Notes under the pieces: generated by a model
Database searches by the model: none
What the model was told of the DNA's origin: nothing
The model's input: the letters and a program-made list of their open reading frames with translations, nothing else
Shown here: positions 8,109-16,852 of the stretch, one piece after another
Layout of the letters: each line of letters starts with the position of its first letter
Numbering within the stretch: position 1 is the first letter of the stretch
Source of the DNA: Thermoproteota archaeon
GTDB taxonomy: Archaea; Korarchaeota; Korarchaeia; Korarchaeales; Korarchaeaceae
DNA length: 36,199 nucleotides
Reading direction: 5' to 3'
Assembly (NCBI GenBank): GCA_015522685.1
Contig: WALU01000003.1
Coordinates: 1-36,199 of the forward strand
Translations under genes and position numbers: made by a program

Positions 8109-8591
8109 ATGTTCTTACCCAAGAAAGTATTCTTCACGAAGGGAGTTGGAAGGCACGAAGATGCATTGATAAGCTTTGAGCTAGCACTGAGAGATGCCGG
8201 GATTGAGAAGTTTAATCTAGTTCCCGTAAGCAGCATATATCCACCTGGCTGCATTGAAGTCAGTAGAGAGGAAGGATTGAAGGAACTGAGACCAGGTCAA
8301 GTGGTTTTTTTGGTAATGTCTAGATTTACGAGCAATGAAGAAGGCAAAGTTCTATACGCGAGCTTGGGCGTGGCAATACCTGAAGATCTTAGTCTAAATG
8401 GATACCTCACTGAGTATATGGGCTACTGTAAAGAAGATCAGGATATAGGAGAATATGCCGAGGAGAATGCTAAATACATGCTTGAAACGGCATTTGGAAT
8501 AAAACCAGCCAGGACCTTTAATATTACAGCTAAGTCTAAGGTTGAGAAGTCTACAACAGTCATAGCTGCTGCTGTTTTCATAATAATATGA
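8109..8591 (+). CDS. pdaD: pyruvoyl-dependent arginine decarboxylase
   Basis: This enzyme converts arginine to agmatine, the first step of archaeal polyamine synthesis. The 160-residue proenzyme should cleave itself between Ser41 and Ser42 in LVPVSSIYPPGC to form the pyruvoyl group on the beta chain. Further family marks are SLGVAIPEDLSLNGYLTEY and the final STTVIAAAVF strand. The start could also be a GTG one codon earlier; a TATA box about 27 nt upstream suggests a leaderless mRNA. It faces the end of a spermidine/putrescine-type ABC importer operon, so synthesis and uptake genes are neighbours. Some archaeal homologues decarboxylate histidine or other substrates less well; arginine is the likely one. 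Confidence 0.93.
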   Translation: MFLPKKVFFTKGVGRHEDALISFELALRDAGIEKFNLVPVSSIYPPGCIEVSREEGLKELRPGQVVFLVMSRFTSNEEGKVLYASLGVAIPEDLSLNGYLTEYMGYCKEDQDIGEYAEENAKYMLETAFGIKPARTFNITAKSKVEKSTTVIAAAVFIII

Positions 8592-8633
8592 TATGGTAGA
8601 TAGATATAAGGAGAAGGGGGATGTCCTTAGGCA

Positions 8634-9410
8634 TTAGCTTCTTTCACTAGCTAGTTTCGTGTAAATATAGGCAAGGATCATGGAAAAAGCTATTATTATC
8701 GATGTGAGAGCATTTATCTCTGGACCAACACCTCCTCTCGCTGACTGTGACCATATAACTAGCGGAAGCGTCTGGAATCCTGGTCCTGTCGTGAATGCAG
8801 TCTTTATGAAATCATCAAACGATAGAGTAAATGCTATTAAGGCTGCAGCTGTTATGCCTGGCATAGAAAGTGGAAGAGTTATCTTCACGAAAGTCTGTAC
8901 TTCATTAGCTCCTAAAGTTAGAGAAGCTTCCTCAATAGATCTATTGAATCCCGCCAGCCTAGCCTTTATTATGACATATACAAAAGATATATCAAAGGCT
9001 ATATGCCCTAGTAAAACAGTCAACCAACCAAGCTGGTAGCCGGCGAACTTGTAGAATAAGAGGAGTGAGAGAGATTCAGCTATTTCTGGTATTATTATTG
9101 GTATATAAAGAAGACCATCCACCGCACTCTTTCCACCGACATCGAGTCTGATAACTCCATAGGCAGCAAGAGTGCCAAGAAATAGGGAAACTAAGGTAGT
9201 TACCAAAGCTATATTTAAACTATTGTAAAAAGCATTCCATACAACTCTATCTCCGAGAAGAACATCGTACCATTTCAGTGAGAAGCCAGTGAACTGTCCT
9301 AGCATCTTGGAACTGTTAAATGAGAATACTATTACGATTATTATTGGTATATAAAGAAAAGCATAGACCAGAGCTGAGAAGAAAGCTAAAATACGATCTC
9401 TCATGCTCAT
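8634..9410 (-). CDS. potC: ABC transporter permease, spermidine/putrescine type (PotC-like)
   Basis: This 258-residue inner-membrane permease has about six membrane helices. The EAA loop reads IEEASLTLGANEVQTFVKIT and contacts the ATPase. The N-terminal LAFFSALVYAFLYIPIIIVIVFSFN segment and the FDDF pair in TLSFDDFIKTAF are typical of PotC-like permeases. Its ATG overlaps the stop of the preceding permease gene as ATGA. It is the last gene of a three-gene operon; substrate could be another small cation or sugar phosphate, but the adjacent arginine decarboxylase favours polyamines. Confidence 0.85.
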   Translation of the reverse strand: MSMRDRILAFFSALVYAFLYIPIIIVIVFSFNSSKMLGQFTGFSLKWYDVLLGDRVVWNAFYNSLNIALVTTLVSLFLGTLAAYGVIRLDVGGKSAVDGLLYIPIIIPEIAESLSLLLFYKFAGYQLGWLTVLLGHIAFDISFVYVIIKARLAGFNRSIEEASLTLGANEVQTFVKITLPLSMPGITAAALIAFTLSFDDFIKTAFTTGPGFQTLPLVIWSQSARGGVGPEINALTSIIIAFSMILAYIYTKLASERS

Positions 9411-10234
9411 ATCTCTAGTTCACCCACCTTTCTCATGTATATGGCTAGTGCAGCAAGGACTACTGCTATGTACATTACTGAGACAGCAGCTCCCCTCCAC
9501 CAATCGTGGAACTTCAAGAAGAGGTCCCATGTCAACGTTCCAATGGTTGTAACGCTGACTCCTCCTATCATCGTGGGGACTATGAACTCTCCTATCGCTG
9601 GAACGAACACAAGGATTGTCCCAGCAGCTATACCAGGCTTCGATAGGGATAGAGTCACATGAATAAATGTCTTCCAAGGAGAGGCACCTAGAGTATATGA
9701 TGCTTCTAAGAGAGATCTGTCAATTTTCTCCAAGCTTGCATACAGGGGAAGTATCATGAAGGGGAGGTAATCATATATCATACCTATGACGACCGCGTCA
9801 TACCTAAACATAATCCCTAGCATTGCGAATATATTCATAAGCGCGTAGGTTCTGAGCAAAAAGTCTACCCAATATGGAATTATAACGCTTACTACCAGAG
9901 GATTCCTCCATTTCTTGGGAGCCTTCATCGCTATGAAATATGCAACTGGATAGGCGAGGAGAAGACATCCTACTGTTGCCAAAGCGGCAAGAATGAGGGA
10001 ATTGTAGAAAACTTTGATGTAAACCCATCTGAGGGCCTGCCTGTAGAACTTAATCGATATATTTCCTGTAAGGGTTCCACGGCCCCCTATCAATCCTACG
10101 CTGTACAATACCGTTATTATGAATGGAGCGAAGAAGTATATCGTTAGATATGTGAGGGGAGGACCGAGCAGCAAAGCAATAGCGAGGGATCTGTGCTTCC
10201 TCGCTGAGCTGAGAAGCTTTTCAACTAGAGACAT
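9407..10234 (-). CDS. potB: ABC transporter permease, spermidine/putrescine type (PotB-like)
   Basis: This permease of about 275 residues pairs with the PotC-like protein. It has an N-terminal helix (AIALLLGPPLTYLTIYFFAP), about six membrane segments in all, and the EAA loop LLEASYTLGASPWKTFIHVT. The IGEFIVPTMIGG segment is characteristic of PotB-type permeases. I prefer the ATG at 10234, which has GGAGG about 10 nt upstream, over the TTG at 10243 that overlaps the ATPase stop with only one base of spacing. It is coupled to both neighbours. Confidence 0.85.
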   Translation of the reverse strand: MSLVEKLLSSARKHRSLAIALLLGPPLTYLTIYFFAPFIITVLYSVGLIGGRGTLTGNISIKFYRQALRWVYIKVFYNSLILAALATVGCLLLAYPVAYFIAMKAPKKWRNPLVVSVIIPYWVDFLLRTYALMNIFAMLGIMFRYDAVVIGMIYDYLPFMILPLYASLEKIDRSLLEASYTLGASPWKTFIHVTLSLSKPGIAAGTILVFVPAIGEFIVPTMIGGVSVTTIGTLTWDLFLKFHDWWRGAAVSVMYIAVVLAALAIYMRKVGELEI

Positions 10235-10239
10235 GGGCG

Positions 10240-11310
10240 TCAATCCTCCAACTCAAATATCCCGGCCTCATCTCCACTATTCCATCCTATCCATGTATCT
10301 TTATCTCTCTCCAGCCTCATTACCTCTGGATGAATTGCAGGAACGCTTATTTTTATTTCTATACCTTCTAGCGACGCTATGACAATCAGGGTATCTCCCC
10401 TATAGATCAGATCAATTATTTTCACCTTGAACATATTTTCAGAGCCAACAGCAGCATTTCCTATCCTTATCCTCTCAGGCCTGAGGCTTACAATCACTTT
10501 TCTACTTGCGGGGATCTCTTCCTTTACTTTGATCTTGCCAAAATTCGTCTCAACGAACCCTTCTCTCATAACCCCCTCAAAGAAATTAGCCTCCCCAATA
10601 AAGTTTGCAACGAATTTGGTCCTAGGCTTCTCATAGACCTCTCGAGGCGATCCGACCTGCTCTATCTTACCCTCATGCATAATAGCTATCCTATCTGACA
10701 TTACAAGAGCCTCTCCCTGATCATGGGTCACATATATGAACGTGGTGCCTACTGTTCTCTGTATCCTCTTCAATTCAAGCATCATGTGTTGCCTTATCTT
10801 CAGATCTAGAGCCCCTAGTGGCTCATCTAGAAGTAAGACAGCTGGTTGTGTTACTAAAGCTCTAGCTATCGCCACCCTCTGCTTCTGCCCACCTGAAAGA
10901 TGGCTCGGCTTTCTATTAGCGAAAACTTCTGGGGACATTCTCATTAGTCTCAGTGATTCTTTCACCTTGAATCCTATCTCATCTTCTGTGAGATTCCTCA
11001 ACCTAAGTCCATAAGCTATATTATTATAAACTGTCATATGGGGAAATAGAGCGAGATTTTGAAATACCATACCTATACTTCTCTTATATGGAGGGATATT
11101 TGTCACATCATCCTCATTGATGATCACTCTGCCTTTATCTGGTCTTTCCAAACCAGCGATTATCCTAAGTAGTGTAGTCTTACCTGAACCACTTGGTCCA
11201 AGAATAGAGAAGAATTCATTTCTTCTCACATTCATGTTTATTCCATTGGATGCCACTATATTCCCGAACCTCTTAACTACATTCTTGAGGACCACCATAT
11301 CAGAGCTCAA
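10240..11310 (-). CDS. potA: ABC transporter ATPase, spermidine/putrescine type (PotA-like)
   Basis: This 356-residue ATPase has Walker A GPSGSGKTT near residue 38, a Q-loop, the signature SHLSGGQKQRVAIARAL, Walker B LLLDEPLGALD and a switch histidine in VTHDQGEA. The last 110 residues form a TOBE-type domain (RPERIRIG). It energises import through the two following permeases. The start is a TTG with AGGTGGG just upstream. No periplasmic/extracellular binding protein gene is found in the 196 bases before it or after the operon, which is unusual because PotD is normally adjacent; it must be elsewhere or be replaced. Confidence 0.9.
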   Translation of the reverse strand: MSSDMVVLKNVVKRFGNIVASNGINMNVRRNEFFSILGPSGSGKTTLLRIIAGLERPDKGRVIINEDDVTNIPPYKRSIGMVFQNLALFPHMTVYNNIAYGLRLRNLTEDEIGFKVKESLRLMRMSPEVFANRKPSHLSGGQKQRVAIARALVTQPAVLLLDEPLGALDLKIRQHMMLELKRIQRTVGTTFIYVTHDQGEALVMSDRIAIMHEGKIEQVGSPREVYEKPRTKFVANFIGEANFFEGVMREGFVETNFGKIKVKEEIPASRKVIVSLRPERIRIGNAAVGSENMFKVKIIDLIYRGDTLIVIASLEGIEIKISVPAIHPEVMRLERDKDTWIGWNSGDEAGIFELED

Positions 11311-11445
11311 TATCCCACCTTTCTAGGCATTTGTTATCTCGAAATTCATGCTACTTGCATATTTTGACTTTTTGGATGATGAAGAATCCACTTGCCGATC
11401 ATTTATCTAAGCAGTTAGATTATGCAGTAACTAGGTGGGAAATGG

Positions 11446-11459
11446 AGAATAGCTATTCT
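11446..11459. promoter_or_regulatory. 14-bp perfect palindrome upstream of the M32 carboxypeptidase gene
   Basis: AGAATAGCTATTCT is its own reverse complement and lies 47 bases before the ATG at 11507, just upstream of AT-rich TATA-like sequence (about 11475-11493). It could be an operator for the carboxypeptidase gene or chance in an AT-rich gap. Confidence 0.3.
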
Positions 11460-11506
11460 ATTTAATTATCATCATTATTTTAACTTAATAATACCACAAA
11501 ACTTCT

Positions 11507-12970
11507 ATGGAGCAGATAGTCACGCCCGAGATTAAAGAACTTGTCAAGAGATATAGAGATATATGGACCCTAGATTATGCATTATCTCTCTTAGGCTGGG
11601 ATATGGAGACTTACATGCCCGCAAATTCATTTAGGGAGAGAGGAGAAGTTAGAGGCAATATAAGAACGCAGGTTCAGAGGATCTATACGCATCCTGAGTT
11701 CGTCTCACTAGTCGAGAATGCAAAGACCCAGAATGATGTGGAGAAGGGTATAATAAGGGTATTGAAGAGATGGATTAAGTATTATACAAAATTGCCTAAG
11801 AGATTTATAGAAGAGGAGGAAAGGACAACAGCCAAAGCCTTTCAAGTATGGAAGGAAGCAAAGGAAAAATCAGACTTTAAGATGTTTCAACCCGTACTTG
11901 AGGATATTGTAGCTCTAGAACGGGAGAAAGCTGATTATTTGGGATATGAAGAGCACCCCTATAATGCGCTTTTAGATCTCTATGAAGAAGGGCTGACCGT
12001 GAAGAAATGCGAGAAAATTTTCTCAGTAGTTCCTCAAATATCCAATCTCTTCAAGAAGGCGAAGGAGAGATATCCTAATAAGCATCCTCTAGAAGATGAA
12101 CCTTATGATATGATCTTCCTGAGGAGGCTTATAGAGAACATATTAACTACCTTGGGTTTCGACTTCTCTCGCGGAAGGGTCGATGTATCTCCACACCCAT
12201 TTACTGTGGAAATGGGTCTTTATGACATTAGAATAACTGTTAGATATGAGGGAAAGGATTTCAGGCGCGCTCTAATGGCTGCAGTCCACGAGTTTGGTCA
12301 TGCTATGTATGAGATGAATGTAAGCAAAGATTTATGGACTACTCCCGTTCAGCATGGTGTATCCCTAGGGATTCATGAATCTCAGTCCCGCTTTTGGGAG
12401 AATGTCGTCGGGAGGACAAGATACTTCGTAGAGAGGTTCCATGATAGGATGGTCATGGCTCTCCCCTTCCTGAAGGATTATGATATAGATGACCTTTACA
12501 GGTACTTGACCCTCGTTAGACCAGAGCTCATAAGGGTTGAGGCTGATGAAGTGCAGTATGCTCTCCACATATATCTAAGATATGAACTTGAGAAGAAGTT
12601 AATAGAAGGAACTCTCAAGGTAAATGAGCTGCCTCAGGTCTGGAATGATCTCATGGACGATCTAATAGGAATAAGGCCTCCAAAAGATAGTCTAGGAGTT
12701 CTCCAAGACATACATTGGGCTCATGCTTCAATAGGATACTTCCCAACTTATGCCATAGGAAGCATGTTCGCAGCACAGCTATATGAGAAGTTAGATATGA
12801 AACATCTAATTGAAAATAAGAATTATAAAGAGGTTATGAGAAACCTAAGAGAAAATATACATAAATGGGGATCTATATATCCCCCAGATGAGCTTATGAT
12901 GAGAGCTAGTGGTGAATATCTCAATCCTGAGTACTTCATCTCGTATTTGAGGGATAAGTATCTCTCTTAA
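11507..12970 (+). CDS. M32 metallocarboxypeptidase (carboxypeptidase Taq family)
   Basis: This cytoplasmic zinc (or cobalt) carboxypeptidase removes C-terminal residues from peptides. The 487-residue length is normal for thermostable M32 enzymes. The metal site HEFGH is at residues 261-265, and the third ligand lies in the conserved GVSLGIHESQSRFWEN block (His290, Glu291). The C-terminal IHWAHASIGYFPTYAIGSMFA segment is another family signature. The ATG follows AT-rich promoter-like sequence closely, consistent with little or no leader. It stands alone, divergent from the polyamine importer operon; a role in peptide recycling is the usual inference. Confidence 0.95.
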   Translation: MEQIVTPEIKELVKRYRDIWTLDYALSLLGWDMETYMPANSFRERGEVRGNIRTQVQRIYTHPEFVSLVENAKTQNDVEKGIIRVLKRWIKYYTKLPKRFIEEEERTTAKAFQVWKEAKEKSDFKMFQPVLEDIVALEREKADYLGYEEHPYNALLDLYEEGLTVKKCEKIFSVVPQISNLFKKAKERYPNKHPLEDEPYDMIFLRRLIENILTTLGFDFSRGRVDVSPHPFTVEMGLYDIRITVRYEGKDFRRALMAAVHEFGHAMYEMNVSKDLWTTPVQHGVSLGIHESQSRFWENVVGRTRYFVERFHDRMVMALPFLKDYDIDDLYRYLTLVRPELIRVEADEVQYALHIYLRYELEKKLIEGTLKVNELPQVWNDLMDDLIGIRPPKDSLGVLQDIHWAHASIGYFPTYAIGSMFAAQLYEKLDMKHLIENKNYKEVMRNLRENIHKWGSIYPPDELMMRASGEYLNPEYFISYLRDKYLS

Positions 12971-13452
12971 CTTAATCATTCCATCTTTTTGATATCTCCT
13001 AAGGTCGAGTGGCCTTGGTTAGCTCTAGAAGGGCAGCTAGCTCCATGCTACATACATGAAGTAAAAATTTCAGCATCAATTAGTGAATAAAATGTAAATT
13101 ACTCACCAAAATCAATATTAACGAAAAATAATTAAGTATATCCTTTTACGTTTGAACTCACTTATCGATCATCACATCATCCTATAGTCATTTAAAGAAG
13201 TTTTATTCCCAATGAAATCGGCTGAAATGTGAAATAAAGTGAGGAGAAGCTAAAAGCGAAAAATTAGAACAATTTCATTTATAAATATGCCCGATTATAG
13301 TAACAGGGTAACACCTCACAGTGCCGTCCGTTTTTCTTCTATTTTTTATTTTTGGCATACTTATAAACAAAAATTTTATGATTATCATAAGGACTCTTAC
13401 ATATATATACAGTATAGTGCAATATTATAAACTTCATTCTAACAGGCAGATC
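12971..13452. other. intergenic region without a supported gene
   Basis: This 482-base gap lies between two convergent genes (M32 carboxypeptidase and radical SAM). It is AT-rich with T-runs (CTTTTTG near 12985, and several runs at 13329-13352) that could end the carboxypeptidase transcript. I see no tRNA, no convincing C/D-box RNA and no start with a ribosome-binding site. Confidence 0.5.
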
Positions 13453-14307
13453 TCACCTTCTTCGAGGCTGAAGGAGGTGTGTGCCATCACAAGAGGGCGC
13501 CATAAGGAGATCAGGGAACCCTTCTCTGCAGACGGATGCAGTCATTCCGAGCTTTAAGGTTTCCTCCACGAGAGGCTTCAGGATTCTGTACCTCAACTTA
13601 GCATTGAGATATCTATACCCAGAAATCCCCTCTCCCTTAACATGATAAAGATCTTCCCATATCTTCACCATTTCCGGAAAAGCCAAGATCATTCTCTTGA
13701 AATTATCAGGTTTTGCCTTATATGTTGAAAAGACTATATGTTCAGCCCCAGAATCCCTAACGGCTCTAATTAGATCCTTTAATGAATATAAATCGTCTGT
13801 AAGATGTGGAATTATTGGATCTATCCTGACTCCCCTCCTACTCTCTATTGACGAGAGGGCATCTAGTCTTCTATTCGGAGAAGGGGCGCCTGGCTCTAAT
13901 TTTGATGCTAGATTCTTATCTAAGGTCGTTATTGTCACCATAACTCCCTGGTAGAGTCCCTCATCCCTAATAAACCCAATTCCTTTTGTTGTTATGAGAA
14001 CCTTAAAGCCTCTACTCTGGAGAATTTCCAATGTTTCCCTTGTTAGGCCTAGAGATAGTTCCTCGGGCGGATAGGGATCACTGCTGGTCGAGAGTTCGAC
14101 AGGTAGTTTATTGCTGGCTCTCCTTAGATCCCTCTTCAGCCTCTGGAGGAATCTCTTCTTAGGAGTGCTTGGTCTTCTCCCAATGTATGATGTGGCATAG
14201 CAGTAAAGGCAGAGATGGCTACATCCCGTATACGGATGAAGTGAGTACTTCCTTGGACACGTGCAGAGAGGGCTCTTCCAAGGATCGAACGGTCTGAGGA
14301 CATCCAT
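13453..14307 (-). CDS. radical SAM protein of the SplB/COG1533-like group
   Basis: This 284-residue protein has the radical SAM cluster motif CSHLCLYC (Cys29, Cys33, Cys36) preceded by LHPYTGC, the arrangement found in spore-photoproduct-lyase-like and related uncharacterised proteins. Strands LPVELSTSSDPYPPEE and GFKVLITTKG follow the usual SAM-barrel order. The C-terminal part has two further cysteines (SVCREGF and APSCDG) that could bind metal. A TATA box CCTATAAGG at 14329-14337 on the minus strand, 26 nt before the ATG, suggests a leaderless mRNA. A DNA-repair lyase role is not shown; the substrate is unknown. Confidence 0.87.
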   Translation of the reverse strand: MDVLRPFDPWKSPLCTCPRKYSLHPYTGCSHLCLYCYATSYIGRRPSTPKKRFLQRLKRDLRRASNKLPVELSTSSDPYPPEELSLGLTRETLEILQSRGFKVLITTKGIGFIRDEGLYQGVMVTITTLDKNLASKLEPGAPSPNRRLDALSSIESRRGVRIDPIIPHLTDDLYSLKDLIRAVRDSGAEHIVFSTYKAKPDNFKRMILAFPEMVKIWEDLYHVKGEGISGYRYLNAKLRYRILKPLVEETLKLGMTASVCREGFPDLLMAPSCDGTHLLQPRRR

Positions 14308-14477
14308 TAAAATGGTTATTCTCTTGATCCTTATAGGTTCTTCTATAGAGCTTCAACAAGTCGATTAGCGGCATCTAATTAAATCGAATTAAATTAGGGT
14401 TAGCATCTTAAGGATGCGTCTACTCTTCCCTTCTTAACTAATATAGGAATACTGTATGCTAAACCAGCTGCCTTTAG

Positions 14478-14510
14478 GTTTTCCCTTCCCTTCCCTTCCT
14501 TTCTTCTTTA
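14478..14510. repeat. polypyrimidine/polypurine tract with TTCCC repeats
   Basis: The plus strand reads TTTTCCCTTCCCTTCCC and then CTTCCTTTCTTCTTT. The minus strand therefore has GGAAGGGAAGGGAAGGG, which could form a triplex or G-quadruplex. It lies just downstream of the ABC-2 permease gene (minus strand) and upstream of the radical SAM promoter. Nearby are a direct repeat AATTAAAT-cg-AATTAAAT and a small dyad GCATC/GATGC (about 14406-14420). Confidence 0.5.
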
Positions 14511-14587
14511 TACTGGCCAGAATGGGCGAGATGAACGTTGAAAATAAATGGAATAAGAGAAAATGATGGGAAGAATTAGGCAGTAAA

Positions 14588-15814
14588 TCACTCGATTCTC
14601 GCCCACTTTGGAAATAGAGCGACGCTCAATGAGGTTAAAACTATTGCTGTTACTATTAAGTAAAGTACGGGGGTCCATACCGCTTCTAAACCTCTCCCAA
14701 AGACAAGAAGGCCATCTAAAGCTCTTACAGCCCACGTGAATGGTACCGCTTCTGCAATGACCCTCAGCATACCAGGTAAGAAGCTTACTGGGAAATACAA
14801 GCCTGAGATAAACTGTATCATGACTCCTATCGTTATGACTCCTTCATTAGCTGCTTTTGGATTGGGTGAAAGCTCGGCCACGAGAAACCCTATTCCAATG
14901 CTCGCCAGATCACCAGCAATGATAATGGGTATGGAGAGGATGCTCCAATTTACCTGAGGCCTGAGCCATAGAATCGTCAGGGCTACTAAGATAATCTGAC
15001 TTATCGTAACGACAGCCAAGCTACCCAATAGCTTACCGATGAGGATTGACCACCTCGATACAGGAGATACCAGTATCCTCTTCACAGTTCCCCACAACTT
15101 CTCATCTGACAGAAAAGCTGCGGAACTAACCATTCCAGAGAAGATAAGGCTGTAAGCCAGCATCATTGTTACCCAGTGTCCTTCTGCCTTCCAGTAGCTT
15201 GTCTTCCGGTAGTTGGCTGTCTTACTGGTTACACTCGACTTGGCAAGGGAAACAGCTCTAACATCAATTGGCTTTATCAGCATTCTCATGAAGTTCACTA
15301 TCTGCTCCTTCGTGAAGATACCTGCCTCGGTTTTCACCTCTGAGGGCATGTGTTGGATCATTATGGAGAACATCCTTTCCCTGTACTCCTCTAAGAAGGC
15401 ATCGACGAACCCCTTAATCATACTAGTGATGGCCATCTTGACTTGAGGGTCCTCTGAAGAGTAGAAGTAAATAGTAGCTGCTAGGCCAGAGGTCAAGTTA
15501 TTGGAGAATCCCTTAGGTATAACCAATACCGCTGATCCTCTTCCATTCATCACATAGTTCTTAGCCTCTTTTATATTGGAAAATGGGACAAGAGAAGTCA
15601 CATTCGTTGAATTAAGGGCCTTCACGAATACGGAGGACATTATACCCGAATCCTCATTTACTAGGGCGACCTTGAACATAACACTGCTTCCTCCGAACAT
15701 AGAAGAAAAGAGGAGCATCATCATCAGAGGGAAAGCTAATGTCCAAAATATCGTGGATTTGCTCCTGAAAAATGACAGGAGATCCTTCTTAGCCATCTGA
15801 ATGGGAGCGTTCAT
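14588..15814 (-). CDS. ABC-2 type exporter permease
   Basis: This 408-residue membrane protein has the ABC-2 layout. An N-terminal membrane helix (STIFWTLAFPLMMMLLFSSMFG) is followed by a large external domain of about 150 residues (roughly 45-205), then five C-terminal helices including GMVSSAAFLSDEK and LLGSLAVVTISQIILVALTI. It forms the channel of a drug- or lipid-type exporter with the ATPase encoded just upstream. The start is preceded by a near-perfect Shine-Dalgarno (GGAGGTGAT) inside the end of the ATPase gene, with a gap of one base between genes. Substrate is unknown. Confidence 0.9.
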   Translation of the reverse strand: MNAPIQMAKKDLLSFFRSKSTIFWTLAFPLMMMLLFSSMFGGSSVMFKVALVNEDSGIMSSVFVKALNSTNVTSLVPFSNIKEAKNYVMNGRGSAVLVIPKGFSNNLTSGLAATIYFYSSEDPQVKMAITSMIKGFVDAFLEEYRERMFSIMIQHMPSEVKTEAGIFTKEQIVNFMRMLIKPIDVRAVSLAKSSVTSKTANYRKTSYWKAEGHWVTMMLAYSLIFSGMVSSAAFLSDEKLWGTVKRILVSPVSRWSILIGKLLGSLAVVTISQIILVALTILWLRPQVNWSILSIPIIIAGDLASIGIGFLVAELSPNPKAANEGVITIGVMIQFISGLYFPVSFLPGMLRVIAEAVPFTWAVRALDGLLVFGRGLEAVWTPVLYLIVTAIVLTSLSVALFPKWARIE

Positions 15815-15815
15815 C

Positions 15816-16757
15816 TTATATCACCTCCACAAGGGGCTTACCAGTTAGGTTGAGGAACACATCCTCCAATGTTGGATTTCTTATCTCAATGCGTTCTGGT
15901 TGTACTCCCTTCCTTGACATCTCCGATATCAGATAAGGAACAAGCTCTGAAGGGCTATCTTCCTCTATAACAAGGCTATCAGCCATCCTAGTTGTTTTAT
16001 ACCCTATTCCCCTGAGTGTGAGATCAGCATCATCTAAAAGCTTCAACTTGGTGTATATGAAGATCTTTGACTTGTCACCATACTTCCTCTTTAAGTCCTC
16101 TGGCTTACCAATCGCCACTATCCTTCCACTTTCCATTATGGCCACTCGATCGCATAGCTCGTCTGCCTCCTCCATGTAATGGGTACTCAGGATTATGGTG
16201 CTGCCCCTATCCCTGAGCTTCCATATTACCTTCCAGAAGTCCCTTCTAGCATCAGGATCCAGCCCTACTGTAGGCTCATCAAGTATCAAGAGCTTTGGGG
16301 AATGGATGATCGAAGCTATGATGCTTATTCTCCTCTTCTGGCCGCCAGATAACTTACCCACTCTCTTCTTTAGGAGATTCTTCACATCTATGAGGCTCAT
16401 CAGGTCCTCAAGCCTGCTCTTGAACGTAGATCTATCCATATGGTAAAGGGAAGCGATGAATTCCAGATTCTCCATTCCCGTAAGATCATCATATAGCATG
16501 GTTTCTTGGGGATTGAATCCTATGAGCTTGTTGATCTCCTTCCTATTCCCCTTTATTGCATTCATGTCGAATATCTTGACGGCTCCTGAGGTTGGGTCTC
16601 TTATCCCAGACAGTATTTCCATCAGAGTAGTTTTGCCAGCACCATTAGGTCCGAGGAGACCAAAAATCTCGCCTTCATTCACCTTAAAAGAAACGGAGTC
16701 CAGTACTTTGGAGCTATCGTATATCTTAGTTAGGCTATCTACTTCCAGAGCCAGCAT
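15816..16757 (-). CDS. ABC exporter ATPase (DrrA/CcmA type)
   Basis: This ATPase of about 313 residues drives the ABC-2 permease. Walker A is GPNGAGKT (36-43), the signature is KLSGGQKRRISIIASI, Walker B is LLILDEPTVGLDP, and the switch region is STHYMEEADELCD. The C-terminal 90 residues are the variable domain of this subfamily and end with NPTLEDVFLNLTG. The ATG at 16757 is preferred over a TTG one codon upstream because TTATAAAA on the minus strand is centred 24 nt before it, giving a leaderless mRNA. A 19-bp palindrome lies just behind that box, so a repressor probably controls expression. Confidence 0.93.
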   Translation of the reverse strand: MLALEVDSLTKIYDSSKVLDSVSFKVNEGEIFGLLGPNGAGKTTLMEILSGIRDPTSGAVKIFDMNAIKGNRKEINKLIGFNPQETMLYDDLTGMENLEFIASLYHMDRSTFKSRLEDLMSLIDVKNLLKKRVGKLSGGQKRRISIIASIIHSPKLLILDEPTVGLDPDARRDFWKVIWKLRDRGSTIILSTHYMEEADELCDRVAIMESGRIVAIGKPEDLKRKYGDKSKIFIYTKLKLLDDADLTLRGIGYKTTRMADSLVIEEDSPSELVPYLISEMSRKGVQPERIEIRNPTLEDVFLNLTGKPLVEVI

Positions 16758-16776
16758 CAAATTTTCAGAAAGCTAA

Positions 16777-16785
16777 TTTTTATAA
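16777..16785 (-). promoter_or_regulatory. TATA box of the exporter operon
   Basis: The minus strand reads CTTATAAAA, centred 24 nt before the ATG of the exporter ATPase at 16757. This is standard archaeal spacing for a leaderless start. Confidence 0.6.
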
Positions 16786-16795
16786 GATGCTTGAT

Positions 16796-16814
16796 TAGTC
16801 TGAAATTCAGACTA
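16796..16814. promoter_or_regulatory. 19-bp perfect operator-like palindrome
   Basis: TAGTCTGAAATTCAGACTA has two perfect 9-bp arms around a central A. It lies between the divergent exporter operon and the membrane protein/regulator pair. It touches the region upstream of the exporter TATA box and sits a few bases before the TATA-like AAATAAAT of the rightward unit. The obvious candidate ligand is the winged-helix protein encoded at 17475-17831. Confidence 0.75.
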
Positions 16815-16852
16815 GAGGAAATAAATTTACCTTGCATCGATCATATCATGTG

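Noticed and set aside
13150..13185. Possible C/D-box RNA on the minus strand (GTGATGA)
   Set aside because: A C-box match is present but no D box CTGA follows at a suitable distance.
13321..13557. 78-codon plus-strand ORF beginning with GTG
   Set aside because: It overlaps the 3' end of the radical SAM gene in antisense by about 100 bases, has no ribosome-binding site, and its hydrophobic start comes from an AT-rich gap.
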